Source: Mycobacterium sp. MS1601
Lineage (GTDB): Bacteria > Actinomycetota > Actinomycetes > Mycobacteriales > Mycobacteriaceae
NCBI RefSeq assembly: GCF_001984215.1
Contig: NZ_CP019420.1
Span: forward strand, 3,534,001-3,598,000
Direction of reading: 5' to 3'
DNA length: 64,000 nucleotides
The translations under genes and the position numbers were made by a program. The stretch's first letter is position 1. Every line of letters starts with the position of its first letter. The notes under the pieces were generated by a model, which saw nothing but the letters and a program-made list of their open reading frames with translations, was not told where the DNA came from and searched no databases. This document shows positions 44,911 through 53,316 of the stretch, one piece after another.

Positions 44911-45900
44911 CTACTGAACACGACGTAAACGGGAAACCTCGTGCTGATCAACGTGTTTGGTCGGCAGCACCTGGTCGCCTGAGGTCCGGTTGGGAACCCA
45001 GGCGTTGGGAATGGGGCTCAGCGACGCGACGGCTTTCGCCGTTTCCACGAAGTCACGTGTGACAGGGGAGTCGACGTCAGTGCGCCAGGCGATCGTCAGG
45101 ATCGTCGGCGGGATGTCGGTAACCGGAATGAAAGCCAGCCCCGGGCGGTCGTAAAAACGTTGAGTGGAGGCCTGCGAGAAGGCCATTCCGCGCTCGGCGA
45201 GGATGGCCTCGAAACATTCGTCGACGGTGGACACCTCGGCGCCGAGCTGAACGGGCGTCCCGTGTCGACTGTCGGCGGCGAGCCAGAAGGTGCGCCACGC
45301 GTCGGGCGATCTGCGCGCCACGAAAGGTTGGCCCAGTACCTGCTCGACGCTGATTTCGGGGAGGCCGGCCAACGGTGACGTCGCCGAAACGACAAGGACG
45401 CGTGGCTCGACGAACAGCGTCTCGATGCCCAGCCAATCCTGCACAAGCACGGGTGGGCGTAGAAATGCGACGTCCACTGAACCGTCGGCCAGTCCCACAT
45501 AGGGATCGGTGAAGTCGTGGGAACGCATGTCGACTTCGATGTCGGGATGGAGGTCGTGAAACGCGTTGAGAATCCTCGGCGTGAGCTCTGCTGCGGCGTT
45601 GGCTTGGAAGCCGACCACCAGGGGCCGGCGCGATCCGTGCCGCCCCGCATCTTGGATCTGCCAGGCCAACCGTTCGGCTTCACCGAGCAGCCGCTTGCTG
45701 CCGTCGAGCAGTAGCTCTCCGACTGGTGTGAGCTCGACATGGCGGCTGGTGCGGACGAACAGCGGGGCGTTGAGGGAGTGCTCGAGCTTGCGGATCTGGA
45801 TGCTCAGAGACGGCTGCGCGATGTGCAGCCGGGCGGCAGCACGGCCGAAGTGCAGCTCCTCCGCGACCGCGACGAAGTACGTCAGAAGTCGCAGGTCCAT
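44911..45900 (-). CDS. LysR-family transcriptional regulator
   Basis: About 329 residues from ATG 45900 (MDLRLLTYFVAVAEELHFGR). The N-terminal winged helix-turn-helix (AAARLHIAQPSLSIQIRKLE) is followed by the two-lobed substrate-binding domain (PLVVGFQANAAAELTPRILN; SVDVAFLRPP). It is divergent from the SCP2-like and hydrolase genes, with a 10-bp inverted repeat in between. It probably controls them in response to a small molecule, perhaps the hydrolase substrate. Confidence 0.93.
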   Translation of the reverse strand: MDLRLLTYFVAVAEELHFGRAAARLHIAQPSLSIQIRKLEHSLNAPLFVRTSRHVELTPVGELLLDGSKRLLGEAERLAWQIQDAGRHGSRRPLVVGFQANAAAELTPRILNAFHDLHPDIEVDMRSHDFTDPYVGLADGSVDVAFLRPPVLVQDWLGIETLFVEPRVLVVSATSPLAGLPEISVEQVLGQPFVARRSPDAWRTFWLAADSRHGTPVQLGAEVSTVDECFEAILAERGMAFSQASTQRFYDRPGLAFIPVTDIPPTILTIAWRTDVDSPVTRDFVETAKAVASLSPIPNAWVPNRTSGDQVLPTKHVDQHEVSRLRRVQ

Positions 45901-45955
45901 GGAGGGAAGCACAGCTCAACGGTAGTTCAGCACGCTGGCGACCACCATTAGTTCT

Positions 45956-45982
45956 TACCTATCGATCGGTTGTCGATAGGTA
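45956..45982. promoter_or_regulatory. Putative LysR operator
   Basis: TACCTATCGA (45956-45965) and TCGATAGGTA (45973-45982) are perfect inverted arms with a 7-base spacer. LysR boxes have the T-N11-A core, and this palindrome fits that dyad size. It lies about 55 bp before the regulator start and 140 bp before the SCP2-like start, the normal site for divergent LysR control. Confidence 0.75.
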
Positions 45983-46121
45983 TTGGACGCCACTTCCGGT
46001 GGCGAGTGTGATGGGGAACATGCAGGGCGATTCGCTCGAAAACGATGCGTTCCACCTCGGGCACGCCCGCATGACGAGCAGAAATCCTGTCTCGGTTTCA
46101 CCCTCCCGCGAAGGAACCATC

Positions 46122-46529
46122 ATGACTGTCACAACCTCGGCAAGCACTGCCGCCGAGTGGGCCGACGCGTTCACCCAGGCGAGCAACACCGACCCGGAGA
46201 TTCAGGCGCACGGGAAGTACTTCACGTGTTCCTACCTACTCGACATGACCGACCGGACCTTCGTCGTCGAGGTCAGCCGTGGCCAGGTTGTCAACGTCGC
46301 CATCGATCCCGGCCCCCTCGACGTGGCCTATCACTTCGCGCTCCGCGCGAGTGCGGACACCTGGCAGAACTTCGGCGTCCCGGTGCCGGCGCCGATGTAT
46401 CACGGCATTTGGTCGGCGAGCTTCCAACGCGACCTGAAACTCGAGGGCGACATCCTGGTGCTGATGCAGAACTTGCGGTGCTTCACCCGCCAATTCGAAC
46501 TGCTTCGCACCGTCGGCGTTCCCGTCTGA
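46122..46529 (+). CDS. SCP2-like sterol-carrier-domain protein
   Basis: 135 residues from ATG 46122, with AAGGAA upstream. The frame is open from 45999 but the upstream part crosses the promoter. The pattern resembles SCP2 lipid-carrier proteins: an early helix (AAEWADAFTQASNTD), strands SYLLDMTDRTFVVEV, VAYHFALRASADTW, and a final helix with GDILVLMQNLRCFTRQ. It may hold a hydrophobic substrate for the hydrolase encoded 54 bp downstream. Confidence 0.7.
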   Translation: MTVTTSASTAAEWADAFTQASNTDPEIQAHGKYFTCSYLLDMTDRTFVVEVSRGQVVNVAIDPGPLDVAYHFALRASADTWQNFGVPVPAPMYHGIWSASFQRDLKLEGDILVLMQNLRCFTRQFELLRTVGVPV

Positions 46530-46583
46530 TCCAGCGCCTTTGACAACTTCGGCGACACCCACCACCAGCACAAGGACACCACA

Positions 46584-47450
46584 ATGAGCAAGATTTCCCC
46601 CGTCACCGGGCACTACGTCGACGTCGACGTCGACGGGCTTCTGTACAAAGTCTTCTACCTCGAGAACGGAAGCGGACAACCGCTGGTCTGCCAGCACACC
46701 GCGGGGTGCCACAACCACCAGTGGCGCGGCCTTCTCGAAGACGACGAGATCACCAAGGACTACCGCGTGATCGCCTACGACCTACCGCGGCACGGCAAGT
46801 CGGACCCGCCGGAGAACACTCAGTGGTGGACCCAGGAATACCAACTCTCCGCCGATCACTACGCGAACTTCATCGTGGCGCTCGTCGATGCCCTGGAACT
46901 GGAGAACCCGATCTTCATGGGCTCCTCCTTCGGCGGCAATATCGCACTGCAACTGGCGCTGCGTCACCCCGAACGGTTCGCCGGCGTCATCCCGGTCGAA
47001 GGGGCTGACTACTCGCCAGGCTTCTACCTCGATTGGTGGCAGCACCCCCACGCCAATGCAGCCCAAGTCTGTGCCAGCGGCGTCTGGGACCTGATGGCCC
47101 CGCAGTCGCCCGAGGCTGATCGCTGGAAGACCTGGTTCTACTACAGCCAAGGCTCCGAAGCGTTCAAGGGCGACCTGTACTTCTACTCGGTAGACCACGA
47201 TCTGCGCGACAAGCTTGGCGAGATCGACGGAGACCGCTGCCCGGTCGTCATGCTCACCGGCGACTACGACTACCTCACCACCCCGGAGGACAGCGCACGG
47301 ACCGCGGGGCAGATCAAGGGCGGAGAGTTCATCGAGATGAAGGACATTGGGCACTTCCCGATGAGCGAGAACCACGCGGTGTTCCGCACCTACCTACTGC
47401 AGGCACTGGAAATTCTGCAGAAGAAGGCCGGTTCCGCCCTTACGGTATGA
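46584..47450 (+). CDS. Alpha/beta-hydrolase-fold enzyme
   Basis: 288 residues with a complete catalytic set: oxyanion area CQHTAGCHNHQW, nucleophile elbow GSSFGGNIAL (Ser), acid in VVMLTGDYDYLT, and His in IGHFPMSENH. The cap region is Trp/Tyr-rich (FYLDWWQHPHAN), suggesting an aromatic or hydrophobic substrate, as in C-C bond or ester hydrolases. It is co-transcribed with the SCP2-like gene and probably controlled by the divergent LysR protein. The substrate cannot be named. Confidence 0.9.
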   Translation: MSKISPVTGHYVDVDVDGLLYKVFYLENGSGQPLVCQHTAGCHNHQWRGLLEDDEITKDYRVIAYDLPRHGKSDPPENTQWWTQEYQLSADHYANFIVALVDALELENPIFMGSSFGGNIALQLALRHPERFAGVIPVEGADYSPGFYLDWWQHPHANAAQVCASGVWDLMAPQSPEADRWKTWFYYSQGSEAFKGDLYFYSVDHDLRDKLGEIDGDRCPVVMLTGDYDYLTTPEDSARTAGQIKGGEFIEMKDIGHFPMSENHAVFRTYLLQALEILQKKAGSALTV

Positions 47451-47480
47451 GCGCTTGGCCGCATCCCGCCGACCGCCACC

Positions 47481-47506
47481 TGCCCGCACGGAACACCGTG
47501 CGGGCA
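47481..47506 (+). terminator. Strong hairpin, probable terminator after the hydrolase gene
   Basis: TGCCCGCACGG (47481-47491), loop AACA, then CCGTGCGGGCA (47496-47506): a perfect 11-bp GC-rich stem 30 bp after the hydrolase stop. No U-tract follows, which is common for mycobacterial intrinsic terminators. Confidence 0.75.
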
Positions 47507-47587
47507 AGTGTCGCTCGGCGGACTTGACGGACAGCCGTCGCCTCAAGAACTGTCTCGTCTGATGGTTGCGGAAAGGAACGGGGTGCG

Positions 47588-48202
47588 ATGACCGCTGCTG
47601 ACTGGACACTGGTCCCCGGCAAAGGGCTGGGCAGGTTGGAGCTCGGTATGTCGCCGTCGCAGGTGGACGCACTCGCCGACGTCTACGGCCCGCTGGAGTC
47701 GCGAATGGGTGACGGGGTTACCGACGACCTCCTGCGCGAAACTCTGCAACTGTTCGGCGATGGATTGAGCGACCAGGAGAAGCAGGATCTCATCGCCGCG
47801 TACGCCGAGCACGGGCCTTCCTCGCAGAGCGTGACGGAAACGCGCAAGGATTCGGGCTTGATTCTGACCTACCTGGCGGATCGCCTGGCCGAGATCATGG
47901 TGTCGCCCAAGTGCCTTGTGATGCTGGACGGTGTTGACCTGCTGTCGCTGGGCCCAGCCGAGGCGCTGGCGCTGCTGGAGCGTCTGAACGGCGCCCCCGG
48001 GCGCTATGCCGACACAGAAGCCGCCTTCGATGCTCTCGCGCTGTCGGTGGACGGGTTCTGCGTCACCGACCGGGTTGCCGGTGTGCGCATCGTGGACGCG
48101 ACGGACGAGCGGTTTGAGGCGCGGACGGTTGTGGCCCGTTCGACACCGTATCTGCCGGAGCATGAGAGAGGCCGGTTCCGGAGCTACTCGGTTCTCGAAT
48201 AG
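47588..48202 (+). CDS. Hypothetical protein
   Basis: 204 residues. The N-terminal motif VPGKGLGRLELGMSPSQVDA resembles the start of small proteins with a repeated beta-beta-alpha unit (G-x-LxLGMS). A similar phrase does not recur later. The middle is helical and acidic (EKQDLIAAYAEHGPSSQS), with LTYLADRLAEIMVSPKC and a final beta part. No family recognised. GAAAGGAACGGGG precedes the ATG, supporting the start. It sits between a terminator hairpin and the flavoprotein gene. Confidence 0.75.
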   Translation: MTAADWTLVPGKGLGRLELGMSPSQVDALADVYGPLESRMGDGVTDDLLRETLQLFGDGLSDQEKQDLIAAYAEHGPSSQSVTETRKDSGLILTYLADRLAEIMVSPKCLVMLDGVDLLSLGPAEALALLERLNGAPGRYADTEAAFDALALSVDGFCVTDRVAGVRIVDATDERFEARTVVARSTPYLPEHERGRFRSYSVLE

Positions 48203-48247
48203 CTCCGTCGCACGAGCTCGGACCAGCACCCGGTTACCCTCGCGGGC

Positions 48248-49174
48248 ATGGCATCACCACGCGTCGCGGTCATCGGAGCGGGTCTGTCCGGCGTGGCCTG
48301 CGCGCAGGCGTTGCACGAGCGGGGTGTGGCGGTCGAGCTCTTCGAGCGTGGCCGCGCACCGGGTGGTCGCATGGCGTCACCGACCCTGCATGGCCGTCGT
48401 GTCGACATGGGTGCGGCGTACTTCACCGTCAAGGATCCGGACTTCTCCGCCGTCGTCGAGGGGTGGGTGGCCCGGGGACTCGCGCACCGGTGGACGGACA
48501 CCTTCGACGTGATCTCCCCGGACGGCCGCGACGTCACCGCGGGGCCGGTGCGCTTCGCGACACCGGATGGGCTGCGCTCGCTGGTGCGCGATCTGGTTCC
48601 CGACGATGTCCGCCTGGAGTCGACGGTCGAAGCCCTGGACCGTCTCACCCACGACGCCATGGTGCTGGCCATGCCGGACCCACAGGCCGCCCGGCTGGCG
48701 CCGCAGGCCGCCGAGTGGGTGGAGTACGAGCCGGTGATCGCCGTCGCCGCCGGCTGGCCCGAGCGGCACTGGACGCTGACCCACGCCGCGTTCGTCAACG
48801 ACGACCCGGACGTGTCCTTCGTCGCCGACGACGGGTCCCGGCGCGGTGATGGCGCACCGGTCCTCGTCGCGCACACCACCGCGACACGTGCGCGTGCGCA
48901 CCTGGACTGTCCGGACGACGCAGTGGCGCCGGTGCTGGCCACACTTGGCCGACTGTGCGGCACCGTCGGAGAACCGTCCTGGGCGCACGCGCACCGCTGG
49001 ACATTCGCCAAACCCGCGGGCACGCATGGCGACGCCGAATTCGGCCTGCTGAACAGCGGACGTCCGCTCGGCCTCTGCGGCGACGCCTGGTGCCCGTCCG
49101 GTGCTCCGCGCGTCGAGTCGGCCTGGCTGTCAGGGCGGCGGCTCGGAACTACGCTCGCGGCCACCCTGACCTAG
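48248..49174 (+). CDS. FAD-dependent oxidoreductase, renalase-like
   Basis: 308 residues with the N-terminal dinucleotide-binding fold VAVIGAGLSGVACAQAL, an acidic strand end (VELFERGRAPGGRM), the MGAAYFTV segment typical of renalase-like amine-oxidase relatives, and a C-terminal FAD motif (LGLCGDAWCPSGAPRVESAW). These enzymes oxidise reduced nicotinamide isomers or amines; the substrate here is unknown. ATG start. It converges with the ABC importer operon, 16 bp away. Confidence 0.88.
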   Translation: MASPRVAVIGAGLSGVACAQALHERGVAVELFERGRAPGGRMASPTLHGRRVDMGAAYFTVKDPDFSAVVEGWVARGLAHRWTDTFDVISPDGRDVTAGPVRFATPDGLRSLVRDLVPDDVRLESTVEALDRLTHDAMVLAMPDPQAARLAPQAAEWVEYEPVIAVAAGWPERHWTLTHAAFVNDDPDVSFVADDGSRRGDGAPVLVAHTTATRARAHLDCPDDAVAPVLATLGRLCGTVGEPSWAHAHRWTFAKPAGTHGDAEFGLLNSGRPLGLCGDAWCPSGAPRVESAWLSGRRLGTTLAATLT

Positions 49175-49190
49175 CAAGGGCCGCAGCGGT

Positions 49191-50069
49191 TCACCGACCG
49201 ACCATCGCTCCCGTCAGCCCGGCTGCTCCGCCGCCCGAACCGGCCGGGTCACGGCGCAGAATCAACGCCACGATGCCCAGCACCACCAGCGTCAGGACCA
49301 GCATCAGCGTCGACATCGCTGCGATCTCCGGCCGCAGTGCTGATTTGAGTGATGCGAAGATGTACACCGGCCAAGGCGTGGAGCCGGCCACTGACACAAA
49401 CGACGACACCACGGTGTTGTCGAGGCTGAGAGTGAACGCCAGCAGCGCGCCCGAGATCACGGCGGGGCTGATCAACGGCAAGGTGATGTCGGTGAACCGC
49501 CGCAACGGTGTGGCGTAGAGGTCGGCGGCCGCCTCTTCGAGCGCCTCGTTCATACCCGCCATCCGGGCCCGCACGATGAAGGTGACGACCGCGCTGGCGA
49601 ACAGTGAGTTGGCGATGATCAGACGGACCTGGCCGGTGTTGAAAAACGCCAAGCCCCAATCGGTTCCGAGGGTGACGAACCAGGGGAGCAGCGAGATGGC
49701 GCTGACGATCTCGGGAGTCACCATCACCAGCCCCAGAAGGACGAGCAGCCCAGGCGCCCACCACCCCGGTCGCCGGGTCAAGGCGATGCCGGCGAAGGTG
49801 CCGAGAACAGTGGACACCACCGCGGTGCCGGTGGCAGTGATCAGTGACACCGTGATCGCATTGGTGATCGCAGGATTGGCCAGGGCGTCGAAGTACGGCT
49901 GAATACTGAACCCCTCGAAGGCCTGCAGTGTGCGTCCGGAGTTGAACGAGAACACCACGATGACGACGATCGGGAAGAACAGGAAAGCCAGGCCCAGCAG
50001 CCCCCACACCGTGAGCGCGGCGTCGCCGAGGCCGATCCTGCGCCGGCGCAGTGAACCCATGACGCTCAT
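49191..50069 (-). CDS. ABC transporter permease, PotC-type
   Basis: About 292 residues with six membrane helices and the inner-membrane permease EAA loop (NEALEEAAADLYATPLRRFT). A start at 50069 (MSVMGSLRRRRIGLG) overlaps the previous permease by 4 bp; longer readings in this frame are shadows. It is the last gene of a six-gene operon and forms the channel with the 50066-50998 permease. The substrate class by family is polyamine-like, opine-like or other cationic compounds. Confidence 0.92.
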   Translation of the reverse strand: MSVMGSLRRRRIGLGDAALTVWGLLGLAFLFFPIVVIVVFSFNSGRTLQAFEGFSIQPYFDALANPAITNAITVSLITATGTAVVSTVLGTFAGIALTRRPGWWAPGLLVLLGLVMVTPEIVSAISLLPWFVTLGTDWGLAFFNTGQVRLIIANSLFASAVVTFIVRARMAGMNEALEEAAADLYATPLRRFTDITLPLISPAVISGALLAFTLSLDNTVVSSFVSVAGSTPWPVYIFASLKSALRPEIAAMSTLMLVLTLVVLGIVALILRRDPAGSGGGAAGLTGAMVGR

Positions 50070-50998
50070 GAGGGCTCCTTTGTGGTCAGCGCCAGGGATG
50101 TCACCGCCGAGGTGATGCGGCCCACCACCTTCAGCGCGGCACCCACCACCGCGCTGGTGCCGAAGATCGCCATCATCAACAACACCGCCATCGCGGAACC
50201 GAGCGCCCAGTTCTGAGCACTCTGGAACTGTGCGGCCACCATCTGCCCGACCATGCTGCCGCTGGCACCGCCCAGCACGGTGGGCGTGATGTAGTCGCCC
50301 ATCAACGGCACGAACACCAGCAGCATCCCGGCGGTCACACCGGGCACTGCCAATGGAAACGTGATGTGCCAGAACGTACTCCACGCCGTTCCACCGAGAT
50401 CGCGACTGGCTTCCAGCAGCTTGGGATCCATCCGCTCCAGGGCCACGTACAGAGGCAGGATCATCAGCGGCAGGTAGTTGTACACCACGCCCAGCTGCAC
50501 CGCCGCCGAGGTGTACAGCACGTGCATCGGCCCGTCTGTCAGGTGTATCGCCTGCAGAATCTCCGATATGAAACCGGTTGGGCTCAAGGAGATCTGCCAC
50601 CCGATGGTGCGCACCAGGAAGTTTGTCCAGTAGGGGATGAGGACCAGGGCCAGCACCACACCGCGCCACTTCGCCGTCAGCTTCTGAGCCATCCAATAGG
50701 CCATCGGAAAGGCGATCAGCAAGCACAGCACGGTCCCGAGGGCCGCGATCTTCAACGTGCGGACGAAGATTGCGAAGAACGCCGGCGAGGCGGCCTCGCC
50801 GTAGCGGTCGAAGGACAGGATGTCGTTGGCGTGCGTGGTGTAGATGCCCGGCTTGTAGCCAAAGCTGTACCAGACCACCAGGCCGAATGGCAGGATGAAG
50901 AACAGCAGGATCCAGGCGCCCAGCGGCAGGGCGCCGAGGCCGCCCGGCAGCCGCAGCCGACGCCGCGGCGCGGCCACCGGACCGTCCACCACGGTCAC
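50066..50998 (-). CDS. ABC transporter permease, PotB-type
   Basis: 310 residues, six membrane helices, EAA loop region MDPKLLEASRDLGGTAWSTF. It pairs with the PotC-type subunit. It overlaps both neighbours by 4 bp, showing translational coupling along the operon. Normal length for the spermidine/putrescine permease family. Confidence 0.92.
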   Translation of the reverse strand: MTVVDGPVAAPRRRLRLPGGLGALPLGAWILLFFILPFGLVVWYSFGYKPGIYTTHANDILSFDRYGEAASPAFFAIFVRTLKIAALGTVLCLLIAFPMAYWMAQKLTAKWRGVVLALVLIPYWTNFLVRTIGWQISLSPTGFISEILQAIHLTDGPMHVLYTSAAVQLGVVYNYLPLMILPLYVALERMDPKLLEASRDLGGTAWSTFWHITFPLAVPGVTAGMLLVFVPLMGDYITPTVLGGASGSMVGQMVAAQFQSAQNWALGSAMAVLLMMAIFGTSAVVGAALKVVGRITSAVTSLALTTKEPS

Positions 50999-52140
50999 TG
51001 GCCCGCCGCTGCCTTGAGCTCGTCGTAAATGGCGATGATGGTGCCGTCCATCGACGTCATCTGGCTGTAGACCAGTTTGGACATGACCTCATCGCTGATG
51101 AACACCAAATCAGGGCGTTCGATACCGGCTTCGGTGGCGGCCTGCTCCACTCCGTCGATACCGGTGTTGTAGCCGATGTAGGTGAGCTCTTTCAAGGACA
51201 CAGCAGGGTCGAGAACGTAGTTGATGAACTGATAGGCAGCCTCCTCATTGGGTGCTCCCTTGACGATCGCCCAGTTGTCCTGCCACAGGTTGGCCCCTTC
51301 GGAGGGCCAGACCCACTTGTACCGCTCGGGTTCGGGATTGCCGAGAATCCCCAGCCGGGCGTCACCGTTCCAGCAGTGGATCAGTGCGCGTGCCGAGGTG
51401 GAGATCGAGCTGTTGGTCGAGGACTCGAAGGCCTGGACATGTGGTGCGATCTTGTCGAGGATGAACGTCCGGTAGGCCTCGATGTTCGCTGGATCGGTGG
51501 TGTTCGGATCGATCCCGTTGGCGTAGAAGTACGTGAACGCCACCTCGCCTTGATCCTCGAGAAGCGACAGGCTGCCGGAGGCTTCCTTCTGCGCCGCGTC
51601 CAGGAAATCGGCCCACGAGGTGAGTTCACGCGTGATGACGGTGGTGTCGTAGACGTAACCCGTTGAGCCCCAGTCTTTGCACACGCTGTACTTGTTGCCC
51701 GGATCGAACGGAGTGTCGACCACGCTGGCGTTGAGGTTCTTCATGTTGGGAAGCTTGGCGTGGTCGAGTTCGGTGAGCAGGTCAGCGGTGGCCATCTGTT
51801 GGATCGCCGAGTGGGTGGGCACGCAGATGTCGTAACCCGACGTGCCTTTGGCCGCACTGAGTTTGGCGATCATCTCCGGATTGGAGCCGTAGGAGTCCAA
51901 AGTGATCGACGGGCCGTTGGCGGCGGTGAATTCCTTGAGTACCTCGGGGTCGTCGTACTCACCCCAGGTGTAGATGTTCAGGGTGCCCGCGGAGGAGTTG
52001 CCGCCGCCGGAAGACGAGGAGCACGAGGCCAGGAAGGCGCCTGCGCCCAGTGCGGCGGTGCCTCCCAGAAATGCGCGGCGGCTGATCGAGTTCTTCAGCG
52101 CGGCGGGAACGAGAGCACGTACCGGTTGTTGCTTCGTCAT
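50995..52140 (-). CDS. ABC transporter substrate-binding lipoprotein, PotD-type, Tat signal
   Basis: 381 residues. The N-terminus has a twin-arginine motif (SRRAFLGGTAALG) followed by a lipobox (FLASC), so it is a folded-exported lipoprotein. The mature protein has PotD/PotF-type features: LNIYTWGEYDDPEVL, YDICVPTHSAIQQM, and a C-terminal ANLWQDNWAIVKGAPNEEAA. It delivers the substrate to the permeases. The family usually binds polyamines, but the exact ligand cannot be read from the sequence. Confidence 0.92.
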   Translation of the reverse strand: MTKQQPVRALVPAALKNSISRRAFLGGTAALGAGAFLASCSSSSGGGNSSAGTLNIYTWGEYDDPEVLKEFTAANGPSITLDSYGSNPEMIAKLSAAKGTSGYDICVPTHSAIQQMATADLLTELDHAKLPNMKNLNASVVDTPFDPGNKYSVCKDWGSTGYVYDTTVITRELTSWADFLDAAQKEASGSLSLLEDQGEVAFTYFYANGIDPNTTDPANIEAYRTFILDKIAPHVQAFESSTNSSISTSARALIHCWNGDARLGILGNPEPERYKWVWPSEGANLWQDNWAIVKGAPNEEAAYQFINYVLDPAVSLKELTYIGYNTGIDGVEQAATEAGIERPDLVFISDEVMSKLVYSQMTSMDGTIIAIYDELKAAAGQ

Positions 52141-52164
52141 GAGCTGTCTTTCCGTTGGCAGGGG

Positions 52165-53316
52165 TCAGGAGGTGAAGATTCGGACCGCATCGGCAGACCA
52201 GGAGCAGGTCACCGTCGATCCGAGTTCGGTGGGCGGGTTGGCGGCGCGGGGTAGGCGGGCCAGGATCTGGTTGTCACCGGCGGTCTGGACCACCAGCTGC
52301 AGACTGTGGCCGAGTTCGGACACCCCCAGCAGTGTCCCGGAGACGGAGTTCACCGGGGTGTCGGCACCAGTGGCCTCGGGCGCCTGCGCGAGGCTGACGC
52401 CGATCGACTCCGGCCTGATGGCCGCGGTGACCTCGGCGCCGGCCGAGGCCGGCTGCTCGCCCTTGACCGGCCGCGAGGAGTACAGGGACAAGCCCGCGGT
52501 GCGGACGCTGACGCCGGCACTGTCGAAGGACGAGATGGTGGCGGGGAACGAGTTCTGGCGGCCGATGAAGCCCGCGACGAAGGCTGATTCGGGGGCGTCG
52601 TACACCTGGGAGGCGGTGCCGATCTGTTCGATTCGACCGTCCTTCATCACGGCAACCCGATCGCTCATCGACAGCGCTTCCTCCTGGTCGTGCGTGACGA
52701 AGACGAAGGTGGTGCCGAGTTCGCGTTGCAGCAGCTTCAGCTCCACCTGCATCTCCTCTCGCAGCTTGCGGTCGAGGGCACTCATCGGTTCGTCGAGGAG
52801 CAGTACTGCCGGGCGGTTCACCAGTGCCCGCGCCAGGGCGATGCGTTGCTGTTGACCGCCGGAGAGCTGGGCGGGCTTACGGCTGGCGTATGCCGTCATC
52901 CGCACCATGTCGAGTGCTCGGCTCACCCGTTGGGCCATATCGCTTTTCGATACACCGGAGCGGCGCAACCCGTATGCGACGTTGTCGGCGACCTTCATGT
53001 GCGGGAACAGGGCGTAAGCCTGGAAGACGGTGTTGACCGGGCGCTTGTGCGGGGGCAGGTTCTCGACGTTACGGCCGGAGATCTGGATGGACCCGTCGTC
53101 GGGGAACTCGAACCCGCCGATCATCCGCAGCGTTGTGGTCTTGCCGCACCCGCTGGGGCCGAGCAGGCTCAGGAACTCACCGGGGTGTACCTGCAGGCTC
53201 AGATTGTCCACCGCGATCGCACCGGCGTATGTCTTGGTGAGGGAACGCAATTCGACCGAGGCCGGCGCCGAGGTGGGAAGCGCGGTGTCTTCGGCGGTCA
53301 CATCGGTGGCGCTCAT
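52165..53316 (-). CDS. ABC transporter ATP-binding protein, PotA-type with TOBE domain
   Basis: 383 residues: Walker A LLGPSGCGKTTTLRM, Q-loop (NTVFQAYALFPHM), signature LSGGQQQRIALARAL, Walker B VLLLDEPMSAL, H-loop VTHDQEEAL, then a C-terminal TOBE-like regulatory domain from about residue 250. It drives import through the two permeases. It overlaps the amidohydrolase gene by 4 bp. Confidence 0.95.
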   Translation of the reverse strand: MSATDVTAEDTALPTSAPASVELRSLTKTYAGAIAVDNLSLQVHPGEFLSLLGPSGCGKTTTLRMIGGFEFPDDGSIQISGRNVENLPPHKRPVNTVFQAYALFPHMKVADNVAYGLRRSGVSKSDMAQRVSRALDMVRMTAYASRKPAQLSGGQQQRIALARALVNRPAVLLLDEPMSALDRKLREEMQVELKLLQRELGTTFVFVTHDQEEALSMSDRVAVMKDGRIEQIGTASQVYDAPESAFVAGFIGRQNSFPATISSFDSAGVSVRTAGLSLYSSRPVKGEQPASAGAEVTAAIRPESIGVSLAQAPEATGADTPVNSVSGTLLGVSELGHSLQLVVQTAGDNQILARLPRAANPPTELGSTVTCSWSADAVRIFTS

